A stretch of DNA of 64,000 nucleotides from Actibacterium lipolyticum (GTDB taxonomy: Bacteria > Pseudomonadota > Alphaproteobacteria > Rhodobacterales > Rhodobacteraceae): the NCBI RefSeq assembly GCF_900184935.1, contig NZ_FXYE01000001.1:868001-932000 (forward strand), given 5' to 3'. The stretch's first letter is position 1; every line of letters begins with the position of its first letter. Positions 1 to 9,635 of the stretch are shown here, one piece after another. Made by a program: the position numbers and the translations under genes. Below the pieces are notes generated by a model. That model searched no databases and was not told the origin of the DNA. It was given only the letters and a program-made list of their open reading frames with translations.

Positions 1-1204
1 CCAGATTGGCGCGGGTCGCGTTGTCAAAACAGACCTCGTGGCGATAATCCGGATGCGCCCGCCACGCGGTGTCGTGCAGCAAACACGCCGCTTTGATCAG
101 CCGCTTTCGTTCGTCGGACACCGATGAAAACAGCGGCGAGACGAAATTGTACAAGCGTCGCCCAAAACCCGGAATACGGGCCGAACTGGCCTCGGCAAAG
201 CGGCAGGCTTCGATCAACGGGTCCCGTTGGCGCAGGCGTTCAGGCATTTGTTCGTACAAAAGCCCTTCGCGGATGCCATAGCTGGACACGAAAATCTCTT
301 TTGGTTTCAGTGTGGAAAGCAGCTGTTTTAACACTTGGCAGGCGATGGGAACCAACGCCATCCGGTCCGCTGAAATCCCTGTGCGTGCGCGCAATTCGCT
401 TAGATCTTTGTCAGCAATCCATTTGATCGTTTCCGAAATGGATTGGCGCGTCATCTTATATTCGTGCTGCACCAAAAGCGGATAACCGCGCCGGTCCATA
501 TCCAGACGCGCGATTGCCCGCCATGACCCGCCGACAAGGAACAGCCGTTTGTGGCCGGTGCCCATCTTTTCGGCCAAGTTGTTCATCGTGGCCGCGATGT
601 ATTTCGTTAGCCCCTTTTTGCCGCCCTTAATATCGCGCAGCTTAAGCGGCCCCAGCGCCGAGGTTACACGCTTGCCCACGCGCCCTTCAGAAAGTTCGGC
701 AAGTTCCAGCGAAGAGCCGCCAATGTCGCAGACAAGCCCGTCCGCGCCCGGCCAGCCCAACAGAACGCCCTGCGCTGAAAGCCGTGCTTCTTCTTCGCCG
801 TCGATCACCCAGAGTTTCAGGCCGGTTTCGGCCTCAATCTCTTTTCGAAATTCAGGCCCGTCCGTCGCGTCGCGCACGGCTGCGGTTGCAACAACGGTGA
901 GCGGCGTTGCCCCCATACCTTCGGCAAGCAAAGCAAAGCGGCGTAGCGCAGACAGCGCGCGGCGGCGGCCTTCGGGGTTCAGGTGGCCGGTTTCACCCAA
1001 TCCGGCGCCCAGACCACACATAAGTTTTTCGTTGAAGAAATAGGCAGGGCTGCGCGCCGCACCGTCAAAGACGACCATCCTGACAGAGTTGGAGCCGACG
1101 TCCACCACGCCGACGCGCGACAAGGCCCGCGCCGAAGGGTCTTCGAACAAGGGGCGTCCAAACGGCCCCCATTCATCCGAGCGCTGTTCTGCACTTCCAT
1201 CCAT
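1..1204 (-). CDS. ppx: Exopolyphosphatase, Ppx/GppA family (3' end beyond the left edge)
   Basis: Ppx/GppA phosphatases release phosphate from the ends of polyphosphate or hydrolyse pppGpp. The frame stays open to the left edge, so about 401 residues are visible and the C-terminus is missing. The start of the actin-like fold is clear near residue 35 (VVDVGSNSVRMVVFDG), followed by VVATAAVRDATDG and the second phosphate-binding loop CDIGGSSLEL. The last visible part (CLLHDTAWRAHPDYRHE) looks like the HD-type C-terminal domain. I chose the ATG at 1204, preceded by a GGGGA stretch. The gene sits 51 bases downstream of ppk1 on the same strand, the classic ppk-ppx pair, which favours exopolyphosphatase over pppGpp hydrolase. 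Confidence 0.9.
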   Translation of the reverse strand, partial: MDGSAEQRSDEWGPFGRPLFEDPSARALSRVGVVDVGSNSVRMVVFDGAARSPAYFFNEKLMCGLGAGLGETGHLNPEGRRRALSALRRFALLAEGMGATPLTVVATAAVRDATDGPEFRKEIEAETGLKLWVIDGEEEARLSAQGVLLGWPGADGLVCDIGGSSLELAELSEGRVGKRVTSALGPLKLRDIKGGKKGLTKYIAATMNNLAEKMGTGHKRLFLVGGSWRAIARLDMDRRGYPLLVQHEYKMTRQSISETIKWIADKDLSELRARTGISADRMALVPIACQVLKQLLSTLKPKEIFVSSYGIREGLLYEQMPERLRQRDPLIEACRFAEASSARIPGFGRRLYNFVSPLFSSVSDERKRLIKAACLLHDTAWRAHPDYRHEVCFDNATRANL

Positions 1205-1255
1205 CAGCTTATCCCCGCTGCTTTACCGGACATTGCCAACAGCTTGGCCCCAAGG

Positions 1256-3424
1256 TCAATCCTTGGAATGCGCAAGCTGTGGCACATCTGCGGCACCTGC
1301 GGTGCCTCGGCCCGACAGCGATGGGTTTTCCATAAAGAAGCGGTGGCAGCTAAAAGCGCCGTCTTCGACGGGGTAACGGGTGAAGCTGTTGTCGGCATTC
1401 ATGACCCAACTTTGGGCGGTGTCGGCAAGGTTCGCGGCCATGATTTGGTTCACGATCTGCTCTTTCACCGTGTCATTTTTGATTTCCACCAACGTTTCTA
1501 CGCGCCGGTTCAGATTTCGCCCCATCCAGTCAGCAGAAGAGATGAAGACTTTGGCTTTTTTCGAAGGCAGCCCATGACCGTTGCCAAAACAGGCGATGCG
1601 CGAATGTTCAAGAAAGCGGCCAACGATGGACTTAACGCGGATATTTTCCGACAGCCCTTTGATCCCTGGGCGCAAGCCGCAGATGCCGCGAACGACAAGG
1701 TTGATCTTAACGCCTGCCTGGCTTGCCGCGTAAAAGGCATCGATGATGTCGGGTTCGATCAGGGCGTTGACCTTGCCCCAAATTTCGGCCGGGCGGCCTT
1801 GGCGCGCGAACTCGACCTCTCGTGCGATGCTATCCAGAAGGGTGTTCTTCATCGACAGGGGCGAGATTGAGAGGTTTTCCAGGCCCTCAGGTTCGGCATA
1901 GCCGCCGACATAATTGAATACCTTTGTCGCATCGCGTCCAAGGGCCGCATCGCAGGTGAAAAAGCTGAGGTCAGTGTAAACTTTCGCCGTGATCGGGTGA
2001 TAGTTGCCGGTGCCGTAGTGGGTGTATGTAACCAGTTGGTCACCTTCGCGCCGCACAACCGCGCTGATCTTGGCGTGCGTTTTATACTTGATAAAGCCAT
2101 AGATCACATGCGCCCCGGCGCGTTCCAACCTGCGCGACTGGCGGATGTTCGCGGCTTCGTCAAAGCGGGCTTTCAGCTCTACCAATGCGGTGACCGATTT
2201 GCCGTCTTCGGCAGCCTCGCACAGGGCGCTGACGATCGGCGAGTCTTTCGATGTGCGATAAAGCGTTTGCTTGATGGCAACGACGTTCGGATCATGCGCC
2301 GCCTGCTGCAAGAAGCGAACCACCATATCAAAGGATTCATAGGGGTGGTGAAGCAGCATGTCTTTTTGGCGGATCGCGGCGAACATGTCGCCTTCATGGT
2401 CCTGCACACGTTCGGGAACGCGCGAAGTGAACGAAGGCCACAACAGATCGGGGCGTTCATCCAGAACCATGTCTTTCAGGTCGGCCACACCGATTAGGCC
2501 GCGTACTTCGATGACTTGGGCTTCGGTGATGTGCAATTCGTCCATGATGACGGAACGCAACGCTTCTGGCGCGCCCGACGAAATTTTCATCCGCACCACT
2601 TCGCCGCGACGGCGGCGTTTCAGGGCGGTTTCGAATTCACGAACCAGATCTTCGGCCTCTTCTTCGACTTCTAGGTCACTGTCACGCAGCACACGGAAGG
2701 TGCAGCTGCCCGTCGCCTTGTAACCGGGAAACAGAAAGTTGAGGTTGATTAGCAGCAGTTCTTCCAACGGCAGGAACCGGTGCCCGCCTTCTTTCGCAGG
2801 AAGCGGGACAAAGCGCTTGATCTGGTGTGGGATTGGCAGAAGGGCCTGCAATGGCCGCCCGTCTTTTTCACGCTCTAGCTGCAGAGCAAGGCAGAACCCT
2901 GTGTTTGGAATGAACGGAAACGGATGCGCCGGGTCGATGGCAAGCGGGGTCAGAACTGGGAAGACCTTGTTCAAGAAATATTCTTGAAGATGGGTCTTGT
3001 CGCGTTTCGTCAGCTTGGAACGGGTGAGGATGTGAATGCCCTCATCCTCAAGCTCGTGCTTTAGGTGGTTCCACACGGTTTGCTGTGCTTGCAGAAGTTT
3101 GCGCGCATCCCGATCAATCAGCAAAAGCTGTTCAGCTGGCGTCAGCCCATCGGCGGCCGGGGTCGTGATGCCACCCTTTGCCAATTCACGCAGGCCCGCC
3201 ACGCGGACCGTATAAAATTCGTCTAGGTTCGTGGCCGAGATTGAAACAAACCGCACACGTTCCAGCAGCGGAACTTGTGGATTTCGCGCCTCGTCAAGCA
3301 CACGCCAATTGAAACCAAGCCAGCTTAGTTCGCGGTTGCAAAACCGTTTTGGCCCGGTGCGACTTATCGCCGAGACCTCAACAGGTGGGGGCGTAGGGCT
3401 TTTCAGAAAATCGGCGGGGTTCAT
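1256..3424 (-). CDS. ppk1: Polyphosphate kinase 1
   Basis: PPK1 reversibly polymerises the gamma-phosphate of ATP into polyphosphate. The 722-residue product has the usual family length. The N-terminal domain carries the signature NRELSWLGFN near residue 30. The catalytic phosphohistidine is expected at His450 in KYKTHAKI, followed by THYGTGNYHP, which is strongly conserved in PPK1. A second phospholipase-D-like half follows, with SSADWMGRNLNRRVE near the C-terminus. The ATG at 3424 has only a weak ribosome binding site. It is followed by ppx, and hdaA lies just upstream on the same strand, so the four genes from the permease to ppx may share transcription. Confidence 0.96.
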   Translation of the reverse strand: MNPADFLKSPTPPPVEVSAISRTGPKRFCNRELSWLGFNWRVLDEARNPQVPLLERVRFVSISATNLDEFYTVRVAGLRELAKGGITTPAADGLTPAEQLLLIDRDARKLLQAQQTVWNHLKHELEDEGIHILTRSKLTKRDKTHLQEYFLNKVFPVLTPLAIDPAHPFPFIPNTGFCLALQLEREKDGRPLQALLPIPHQIKRFVPLPAKEGGHRFLPLEELLLINLNFLFPGYKATGSCTFRVLRDSDLEVEEEAEDLVREFETALKRRRRGEVVRMKISSGAPEALRSVIMDELHITEAQVIEVRGLIGVADLKDMVLDERPDLLWPSFTSRVPERVQDHEGDMFAAIRQKDMLLHHPYESFDMVVRFLQQAAHDPNVVAIKQTLYRTSKDSPIVSALCEAAEDGKSVTALVELKARFDEAANIRQSRRLERAGAHVIYGFIKYKTHAKISAVVRREGDQLVTYTHYGTGNYHPITAKVYTDLSFFTCDAALGRDATKVFNYVGGYAEPEGLENLSISPLSMKNTLLDSIAREVEFARQGRPAEIWGKVNALIEPDIIDAFYAASQAGVKINLVVRGICGLRPGIKGLSENIRVKSIVGRFLEHSRIACFGNGHGLPSKKAKVFISSADWMGRNLNRRVETLVEIKNDTVKEQIVNQIMAANLADTAQSWVMNADNSFTRYPVEDGAFSCHRFFMENPSLSGRGTAGAADVPQLAHSKD

Positions 3425-3462
3425 CGGGGAACTTTAACATCTAAGTGGTGTGACTGTCGCAA

Positions 3463-4149
3463 TTATTGCGGGTCATCGGGAAGGGTGTCCAGCACCTCGG
3501 CGGCAAGGCGTGCGCTTATCTTGCGGCCCGTCGATAACGCGCGGGTATCGAGCAGCGTAACCATTTCCTGTGCAGCCGCAAAAGAGCGTTCCATCCGGCC
3601 CACAAGATAGGGGATGGTTTGGGGGGCGACCGAAATCTGGCGATCCGCGAACAGCTTTACCAGAACCGCCGACAGAAGTGCATCGTCAGGTGGGTCTAGC
3701 GTGGCTGTTGCTGTTGCCTCCATCCGGCTTTTCAGGTCGGGCAGGGACAGTGGCCATTGCCGGGGCGCGGATTGCGCGGTCAGAAACAGGGTTCCACCTT
3801 CGGCCAAGGTGAGGTTGTGCAGGTGAAAAAGCGCCTCTTCTGCGCTGCGATCTCCGGCGATGCGGTCCGCGTTTTCCACCGCAATGGCGGGCTGTGCGGC
3901 AAGGGCGGGAATGTCCGCCGCTGTCAGCGCGGCGGCCTCTATGATTGTGGCACCGCTGAGGGCGGCCCACACGTGGGTGATGTGGGTTTTACCTGCGCCC
4001 GAAGGGCCGACCAGAACAAGCTTACGCTGTGGCCAGTTGTGCCACCCTTCGACTTGGGCGACGGCCAGCGCATTTGCGGGTGCTACAAAGAAATCTTCGC
4101 GCCCCTGCGCCGCCCGCAGGGGAAGCTCAAACGTTAACTGTTCTGCCAT
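3463..4149 (-). CDS. hdaA: DnaA-family regulatory inactivator of initiation (HdaA-like)
   Basis: Hda proteins are DnaA paralogues that bind the sliding clamp and stimulate hydrolysis of DnaA-ATP, so limiting replication initiation. The 228-residue product begins with QLTFELP, a likely clamp-binding peptide, followed by a Walker A motif (GPSGAGKTH) and an AAA+ core, without the DNA-binding domain IV of full DnaA. The ATG at 4149 is chosen because the frame upstream runs into the preceding gene and because its A overlaps the TAA of that gene (TAATG), a typical coupling junction. The order AI-2E permease, hda, ppk is familiar from Rhodobacterales, which supports the call. Confidence 0.85.
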   Translation of the reverse strand: MAEQLTFELPLRAAQGREDFFVAPANALAVAQVEGWHNWPQRKLVLVGPSGAGKTHITHVWAALSGATIIEAAALTAADIPALAAQPAIAVENADRIAGDRSAEEALFHLHNLTLAEGGTLFLTAQSAPRQWPLSLPDLKSRMEATATATLDPPDDALLSAVLVKLFADRQISVAPQTIPYLVGRMERSFAAAQEMVTLLDTRALSTGRKISARLAAEVLDTLPDDPQ

Positions 4150-5216
4150 TACTCTTCCGCGTCTCCGGCAAGGCCTTTGTAAAGCCGGCTGTCCATATAT
4201 TGCCCTATGCCATACCGGGCGAGGACGCCAATGGCTGCCGCGACGGGAACCGCGATAAGCATCCCGACAAAGCCAAACATTGTACCAAAGGCCGACAGGG
4301 CAAAGATCAGCCACACAGGGTGAAGCCCAACCGAGCCGCCGACCAGATTGGGGGTCAAAACGTTGCCTTCCAAGACTTGGCCAGCAAAGAAGATTGCTGC
4401 GATGATGCCGATCATCCACCATTCACCCCAGAACTGGAACACGGCCAAGCCAAGGGCCAGCGCCCCGCCAACAAGCGCGCCCACATATGGAATGAACGAA
4501 ATAAGGCCTGCCAAAAATCCGACAACCAACCCGAATTGCAGCCCGGCCAGCATCAGCGCGACCGCGTAATATGTGCCAAGGATGACGCAGACAGTACCTT
4601 GCCCGCGAATGAAAGAGGCCAGCGTTTTGTCGATTTCCCCGGCCAGACGGCGCACAACGGGGGCATGATCGCGGGGCAGAAGTTTGTCGATCTCTGCGAC
4701 CATCCGATCCCAGTCAAGAAGCAGATAGAAGGTGATGACCGGTACCAACACAATCAACGCGACCACATTCAGCAGAGACATGGCAGAGGTTACAATGCCT
4801 TCCAGCAGCGCGCCGCCCTTGGACTGGATCGTTTCACCCAGTTGCATAAGGGACTGTCGCAAAGTGGAGGTTTCGTCCATCAGCGATGGAAAGCGCCCGT
4901 TCAGGAAAGTCTGCAGGTTCTGAAGAATCTCGGGCGCTGAATTTACCAGCGCGATTGCTTGTTGCGAAATCTCAGGCAGCACCAGCAGCGCCATCAGTGC
5001 AAAGACGACCAGTGCAATCAGCGTAATGGTAACGGTGGCCCAGACGCGCGAAAAACCGTTGTCTTCCAGCCGGTCGGCAACCGGATCAAGGAAATAGGCG
5101 ATTGCCATTCCCAAGATGAACGGCAGCAAAGCCCCACCCAGGAACCAGAAAATGGCCAGAAACAGGGCGCCAGCAACGCCCCAATACTTCAATTGTTCTT
5201 TAACTGGCAGCGCCAT
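4149..5216 (-). CDS. AI-2E / PerM family permease
   Basis: This is a 355-residue polytopic inner-membrane protein of the AI-2E transporter (PerM, UPF0118) family. It has about eight hydrophobic segments: an N-terminal pair around residues 12-40, one near 65-85, then a soluble stretch with amphipathic helices, and a C-terminal cluster containing the family hallmark GFLAGLISFIPYVGALVGG. Near the end, GNVLTPNLVGGSVGLHPVW is also typical. The ATG at 5216 follows a strong AGGAGG; the longer upstream frame has no such support. The substrate is not evident: members have been linked to autoinducer-2 export or ion antiport. It overlaps hdaA by one base and is divergent from proS. Confidence 0.85.
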   Translation of the reverse strand: MALPVKEQLKYWGVAGALFLAIFWFLGGALLPFILGMAIAYFLDPVADRLEDNGFSRVWATVTITLIALVVFALMALLVLPEISQQAIALVNSAPEILQNLQTFLNGRFPSLMDETSTLRQSLMQLGETIQSKGGALLEGIVTSAMSLLNVVALIVLVPVITFYLLLDWDRMVAEIDKLLPRDHAPVVRRLAGEIDKTLASFIRGQGTVCVILGTYYAVALMLAGLQFGLVVGFLAGLISFIPYVGALVGGALALGLAVFQFWGEWWMIGIIAAIFFAGQVLEGNVLTPNLVGGSVGLHPVWLIFALSAFGTMFGFVGMLIAVPVAAAIGVLARYGIGQYMDSRLYKGLAGDAEE

Positions 5217-5351
5217 TTCGCCTCCTGTTGGCTGTTGATCAAGTCTTCGCCCATGCGCGCGGGCGTTGCAAGGGGCGCGAGGCGCTTGTCTGGCAGGCTG
5301 TGATGGCATAGACGAATGCGAAACGTTTTCACCCAAGAGGCCCGCCCGAAC

Positions 5352-6689
5352 ATGCGCTTGTCCCGCTATTTTCTGCCCGTTCTGAAAGAGACCCCCGCCG
5401 AAGCGCAGATCGCAAGCCATCGGCTGATGCTGCGCGCCGGGATGATCAAACAATCCGCCGCCGGGATTTATTCTTGGCTGCCGCTGGGCTTTAAAGTGCT
5501 CAAGAAAATCGAAAACATCGTCCACGAAGAACAGCAGCGCGCGGGCCACATTCCGATGCTGATGCCAACGCTGCAATCAGCAGACCTGTGGCGCGAAAGC
5601 GGCCGTTACGATGACTATGGCGAAGAGATGCTGCGCATCACCGACCGCCACGGTCGCGACATGCTGTACGGCCCCACCAACGAAGAGCTGATCACCGATA
5701 TCTTCCGCAGCTATGTTGGCAGCTACAAAGACCTGCCGCTGACGCTTTATCACATCCAGTGGAAGTTCCGGGACGAGATCCGCCCACGTTTCGGCGTGAT
5801 GCGTGGCCGCGAATTTTATATGAAAGACGGCTATAACTTTGACCTGACCAAAGAGGATGCGCTGCACGCGTATAACCGCCATCTGGTCAGCTATCTGCGG
5901 TCTTACGAACGGATGGGCCTTCAGGCGATCCCGATGCGCGCTGATGGCGGCCCGATCGGTGGTGATTATACGCACGAATTCCTCGTGCTGGCCGAAACCG
6001 GTGAATCCGAGGTGTTCTATGACAGCGAAGTCACCGATCTGACCTTTGGCGACCGCGAGATCGACTATGACAACGTCGAACAGTGTCAGGGTGTGCTAGA
6101 GGAATTCACCAGCCGCTATGCGCGTACCGACGAAACCCACGAAGAGGCGCTGTTCAACGAAGTACCCGAAGAACGCCGCCGTACCGCGCGTGGCATCGAA
6201 GTTGGTCAGATATTCTATTTCGGTACCAAGTACTCCGAAGCGATGAACGCCACGGTCGTTAACGACAAACAGGAACGCGTTCCGGTTCATATGGGCAGCC
6301 ACGGCATCGGCGTTAGCCGCCTGCTGGGGGCCATCATCGAAGCCAGCCACGACGACAAAGGCATCATCTGGCCCGAAGGCGTGACGCCGTTCCACGTTGG
6401 CATCGTCAACCTTAAGCAGGGCGATGACGAAGCGGATGCCGCGTGCGAGGCGCTGTATAAAAGCCTGACGGCGCTGGGCCTTGATCCGCTTTATGACGAC
6501 CGCAAAGAACGCGCGGGCGGCAAGTTCGCGACGATGGATTTGATCGGTCTGCCATGGCGCATTACCGTCGGCCCACGCGGGCTGAAGAACGGTGTCGTGG
6601 AACTGACATGCCGCAAGACCGGTGAAAGCGAAGAGCTGTCGCCAGAACTGGCCGTGCAAAAAGTCGCAGAGATTTACGCCGGTATCTAA
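5352..6689 (+). CDS. proS: Prolyl-tRNA synthetase, short alphaproteobacterial type
   Basis: Class II aminoacyl-tRNA synthetase that charges tRNA-Pro. The start [10 protein letters not shown] and the class II motifs are intact: motif 2 region [19 protein letters not shown], and motif 3 region [15 protein letters not shown]. At 445 residues it is much shorter than the roughly 570-residue E. coli enzyme because the inserted editing domain is absent, as is normal in alphaproteobacteria. Misacylated Ala-tRNA-Pro would then need a free-standing editing protein, which is not in this window. The frame is open upstream to 5316, but MRLSRYF at 5352 is the conserved N-terminus. A GC-rich hairpin follows the stop. 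Confidence 0.96.
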   Translation: MRLSRYFLPVLKETPAEAQIASHRLMLRAGMIKQSAAGIYSWLPLGFKVLKKIENIVHEEQQRAGHIPMLMPTLQSADLWRESGRYDDYGEEMLRITDRHGRDMLYGPTNEELITDIFRSYVGSYKDLPLTLYHIQWKFRDEIRPRFGVMRGREFYMKDGYNFDLTKEDALHAYNRHLVSYLRSYERMGLQAIPMRADGGPIGGDYTHEFLVLAETGESEVFYDSEVTDLTFGDREIDYDNVEQCQGVLEEFTSRYARTDETHEEALFNEVPEERRRTARGIEVGQIFYFGTKYSEAMNATVVNDKQERVPVHMGSHGIGVSRLLGAIIEASHDDKGIIWPEGVTPFHVGIVNLKQGDDEADAACEALYKSLTALGLDPLYDDRKERAGGKFATMDLIGLPWRITVGPRGLKNGVVELTCRKTGESEELSPELAVQKVAEIYAGI

Positions 6690-6697
6690 CTATCTGA

Positions 6698-6723
6698 CCC
6701 CGCGCGGCGGTAGCTGCGCGGGG
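6698..6723 (+). terminator. Hairpin downstream of proS
   Basis: The arms CCCCGCGC (6698-6705) and GCGCGGGG (6716-6723) form a perfect 8-bp stem with a 10-base loop, 8 bases after the proS stop. The run of T expected of an intrinsic terminator is missing, so it may work only as an RNA-stabilising or partial terminator. Confidence 0.5.
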
Positions 6724-6731
6724 CCTTGGCG

Positions 6732-6848
6732 CTAAAGCGTACCGCGCAGCGCAAAGCCCAACAGGGCAACCACCCCCAACAGATTGACCAGAATAAACGC
6801 CACCCAAACGCGTTTGCGGTTGGGGATTTTGATGTGGTTCTTAGTCAT
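6732..6848 (-). CDS. 38-residue single-span membrane microprotein
   Basis: A small open frame starts at the ATG at 6848, inside the last codons of the ferric-reductase-like gene (8-base overlap), and ends at the TAG at 6732-6734. The product begins MTKNHIKIPNRKRVW and continues into one hydrophobic helix of about 20 residues (VAFILVNLLGVVALLGFAL), ending RGTL. The basic N-terminus followed by a single span predicts an inner-membrane peptide with its N-terminus in the cytoplasm. The start-stop overlap implies translational coupling to the flavoprotein gene, so it may be a subunit or regulator of it. I do not recognise a family. The call rests on the overlap and on the peptide's composition. 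Confidence 0.5.
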   Translation of the reverse strand: MTKNHIKIPNRKRVWVAFILVNLLGVVALLGFALRGTL

Positions 6849-8160
6849 AGCTAAACCGCTCCGATAGGATCTGTGCGGGGGCAACGCCAATGTCGATCAA
6901 CGCGTCTTCGACTGCTTCCAGCATTTTGGGCGGGCCGCACAAGACATAGACCCAGTCTTTGTGCTGTGGCTGGCCGAAATGCGCGCTCAAAACCTTGGGT
7001 GAAACGATGCCAGTCTCGCCTGTCCAGCCTGCGGGTGGGTCTGACAATATATGAACGATGTTGGTGTTCGCGCGCTTGGACATCTGCTCCAACTCTGCGC
7101 GGCAGGCGATTTGGTCTTCGACGCGATTGCCATACAGCAGGGTCACTGGGCGTTTGTCGCCGGTTGCCCCCAACTCTCGCATTATTCCTATCATCGGGGC
7201 GATCCCCACGCCGCCCGCGATAAGCGCAACACCCGGCGCATCGTGCCCTGCGATTGTCAGATGGCCATGCGGCCCATCGATATAAGCGCGGGTGCCGGGG
7301 CGAATGCTGCCGACGGTATTGGTGAAGTCGCCCAGCTCTTTGATGATAAAGCTGATCTTGCCGGTGTCCGAGGGGGCAGAGCTGATGGAAAACGGATTTT
7401 CATTCAGCGAAAATGCGCTGTGCCCGACATTAAGCCACGCAAACTGCCCCGCACGAAACGGGAAGGTGAATTTGCGGGCGGGCTTCAGGCTCAATTCCCA
7501 CGTTTTCAGGGCGACGGGTGTGACGGATTGCACGGTCCATGGATGGCGCAATGTCAGCAGCGGCTTCAGGACATAGACATAGGCCAACGCCGACAACGCG
7601 ACCACCAACATGCCAATCCAGACCGCAGCCAAAGTGGGGTCATCGCTGTACCGTCCGGCGCGCAAAGCATGCAAAACGCCGAACGCCGCGATCAAGGCGG
7701 CACCGAAGCCGTGCAACATCCGCCAGATTTCGTATCTGGATCGAAGATGTGAGCGCGCAATCGCCGTGGCGACCAATGCGGGCAGCAATAAAAACGCCAC
7801 GATACCTGGCCAAACTTCGACAAAGTCATACGAGATGCCCATGTGCCGCGTTTGGTAACCGGGGATGGAGGGCGGTTGATTGGGGCGGTAAAGAAACGGA
7901 TGCACCATCGCGAGCACCAGCGCGCTGCGCGCCAATAGCTGATGGGCGCGCATAACCACGTCTGTGCCAACCCGCGTTGTGACCGAACGAAAACGACCCA
8001 GCAGCAGAAACTCGGCCAGAATGATCGACAAGGCCAACAGGCCTGCACCGGTGGCGAGTTCGTCAAGCATCGGCCGGGGGCGACGCCCCTGTGCCCATGC
8101 CAGTGCAAGCGGCAGAAACACGACCGACAAATAGATTGGGATCAATAGAATTGCACGCAT
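6841..8160 (-). CDS. Ferric-reductase-like transmembrane flavoprotein
   Basis: A 439-residue predicted inner-membrane oxidoreductase of the ferric reductase / NADPH-oxidase superfamily. Residues 1-205 hold about six membrane spans with candidate heme-ligand histidines (MRAHQLL, MVHPFLY, RMLHGFG, VLHALRAG). An FAD-binding domain follows (AGQFAWLNVG, then NPFSISSAPSD), and a nucleotide-binding domain with IAGGVGIAPMIGIM and the C-terminal VLCGPPKMLEA. Such proteins move electrons from NAD(P)H through flavin and heme across the membrane. The acceptor cannot be read from sequence. It lies convergent to proS and divergent from the Lol genes, and a microprotein gene overlaps its 3' end. Confidence 0.85.
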   Translation of the reverse strand: MRAILLIPIYLSVVFLPLALAWAQGRRPRPMLDELATGAGLLALSIILAEFLLLGRFRSVTTRVGTDVVMRAHQLLARSALVLAMVHPFLYRPNQPPSIPGYQTRHMGISYDFVEVWPGIVAFLLLPALVATAIARSHLRSRYEIWRMLHGFGAALIAAFGVLHALRAGRYSDDPTLAAVWIGMLVVALSALAYVYVLKPLLTLRHPWTVQSVTPVALKTWELSLKPARKFTFPFRAGQFAWLNVGHSAFSLNENPFSISSAPSDTGKISFIIKELGDFTNTVGSIRPGTRAYIDGPHGHLTIAGHDAPGVALIAGGVGIAPMIGIMRELGATGDKRPVTLLYGNRVEDQIACRAELEQMSKRANTNIVHILSDPPAGWTGETGIVSPKVLSAHFGQPQHKDWVYVLCGPPKMLEAVEDALIDIGVAPAQILSERFSYD

Positions 8161-8233
8161 GCCAAACGACCCTTCTTCGCCAAAACCCTAACAGAGCAGC
8201 ACGTTAACGATACTGTTTTTACGCGATGGGAAA

Positions 8234-8247
8234 TTGATCTAGGCCAA
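8234..8247. promoter_or_regulatory. Degenerate Fnr-like half-palindrome
   Basis: TTGAT-CTAG-GCCAA differs by one base from the Fnr/Crp-type form TTGAT-N4-GTCAA. It lies in the 188-base divergent region between the ferric-reductase-like gene and the Lol genes, 74 bases from the former's start. Only one arm is perfect, so this is a weak call. Confidence 0.25.
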
Positions 8248-8348
8248 AGCGCGAAACTTTGCTGGTGGATCATGCGTTAAGCCTGCAACCGGGTTGACCC
8301 TGCGCGGTGATCAAAGCACTGTCCGCAGCAAGAATTAAAGGAGCAGAC

Positions 8349-9635
8349 GTGGCCAACCGCACCGCACCCTTTGCTGGTTTTGAATGGATGATCGCGTGGC
8401 GCTATTTGCGCGCGCGTCGCGCCGATGGTGGCGTTAGTGTCATGACCGTAATCTCGCTTGTCGGGATCACCTTGGCGGTCTTTGCGCTGATCGCGACGCT
8501 GTCTGTCCGGGCCGGTTTCCGGGCAGAGTTTGTTGATACGATCCTTGGCGCCAACGCGCATGTCACGGTTTACAACACGCTGCATGTCACCGAAACGGGC
8601 CAATCCACCCGCACGATCAGCGACTTTGATGCGGTAAAAGAACGCGTGGCCCTTGTGCCCGGCGTCACCCGTGTTGCGCCTTTGGTTAAGGGGCAGGTGA
8701 TGGCGAACCGGCGGGACAACAACGCCGGTGTAGAGGTGTTCGGCATCACGCTGTCCGATCTGAAAACGATCCCGCGTATTGCCAATTCGGAAGAGGCGCT
8801 TGGCGATATCGACCGGTTTGATGATGGCATCGCCATCGGTTCGGGCGTTGCGCGGCTGTTGGGCGTTGGTGTGGGGGATATGGTCAAGCTGATCTCTCCC
8901 AACGGGGTAAAAACGGCGTTCGGGACGTCGCCGCGGGTGAAGGCCTATGAGGTGACTTATATCTTCACCGCTGGGCGTTACGACATCGACCGGACCCGCG
9001 TTTATATGCCGTTTTCCGAAGCCCAGGCCTATTTCAATCGCGAAGGCGTGGCTGATGAGCTGGAGGTCATGGTCGCAGAGCCCGAAAAGGTTGATGAACT
9101 GGCAATTGCGCTGCTTCGTGCCAGTGGGGATCACGCGTTGTTGTGGACGTGGCGCGATGCGTCAGGCGCGTTTCTGCGCGCACTGGATGTAGAGGACAAC
9201 GTGATGTTTATCATCATGGCGATCCTTGTGCTGATCGCGGCGATGAACATTATCTCGGGCCTGATTATGTTGGTGAAAAACAAAGGTCGTGATATCGGTA
9301 TTCTGCGCACGATGGGCCTAAGCGAAGGGTCCGTTTTACGAGTGTTTTTCATCTGTGGCGCATCGATTGGGATGATCGGCACGCTGGCGGGGGTTATCCT
9401 TGGCTGCCTGTTCGCAATCTATATCGACCCGATATTTTCGTTCGTGAACTACGTTGCGGGTGGCGGGGTTTGGGACCCGTCCATTCGGGGGATCTATAAC
9501 CTGCCTGCGAAGCTCCAGATGGGCGACGTGATATCGGCCATCGCGCTGTCGCTGGGCCTGTCGTTCATCGTCACGATCTTTCCCGCCCGCCGTGCGGCGC
9601 GCATGAACCCGGTGGAGGCGCTGCGGTATGAGTGA
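8349..9635 (+). CDS. Lipoprotein-releasing ABC transporter permease (LolC/LolE family)
   Basis: FtsX-type permease of the Lol system, which extracts outer-membrane lipoproteins from the inner membrane. The 428-residue protein has an N-terminal span (around 30-55), a large periplasmic domain, and three C-terminal spans ending at [17 protein letters not shown], the standard LolC/E tail. I prefer the GTG at 8349 over the upstream ATG at 8307 because AAAGGAG lies at the right distance and the N-terminus then matches the family ([14 protein letters not shown]). The gene overlaps lolD by 8 bases. Alphaproteobacteria often have a single LolC/E-type protein that dimerises, so I do not choose between the two names. 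Confidence 0.92.
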   Translation: MANRTAPFAGFEWMIAWRYLRARRADGGVSVMTVISLVGITLAVFALIATLSVRAGFRAEFVDTILGANAHVTVYNTLHVTETGQSTRTISDFDAVKERVALVPGVTRVAPLVKGQVMANRRDNNAGVEVFGITLSDLKTIPRIANSEEALGDIDRFDDGIAIGSGVARLLGVGVGDMVKLISPNGVKTAFGTSPRVKAYEVTYIFTAGRYDIDRTRVYMPFSEAQAYFNREGVADELEVMVAEPEKVDELAIALLRASGDHALLWTWRDASGAFLRALDVEDNVMFIIMAILVLIAAMNIISGLIMLVKNKGRDIGILRTMGLSEGSVLRVFFICGASIGMIGTLAGVILGCLFAIYIDPIFSFVNYVAGGGVWDPSIRGIYNLPAKLQMGDVISAIALSLGLSFIVTIFPARRAARMNPVEALRYE

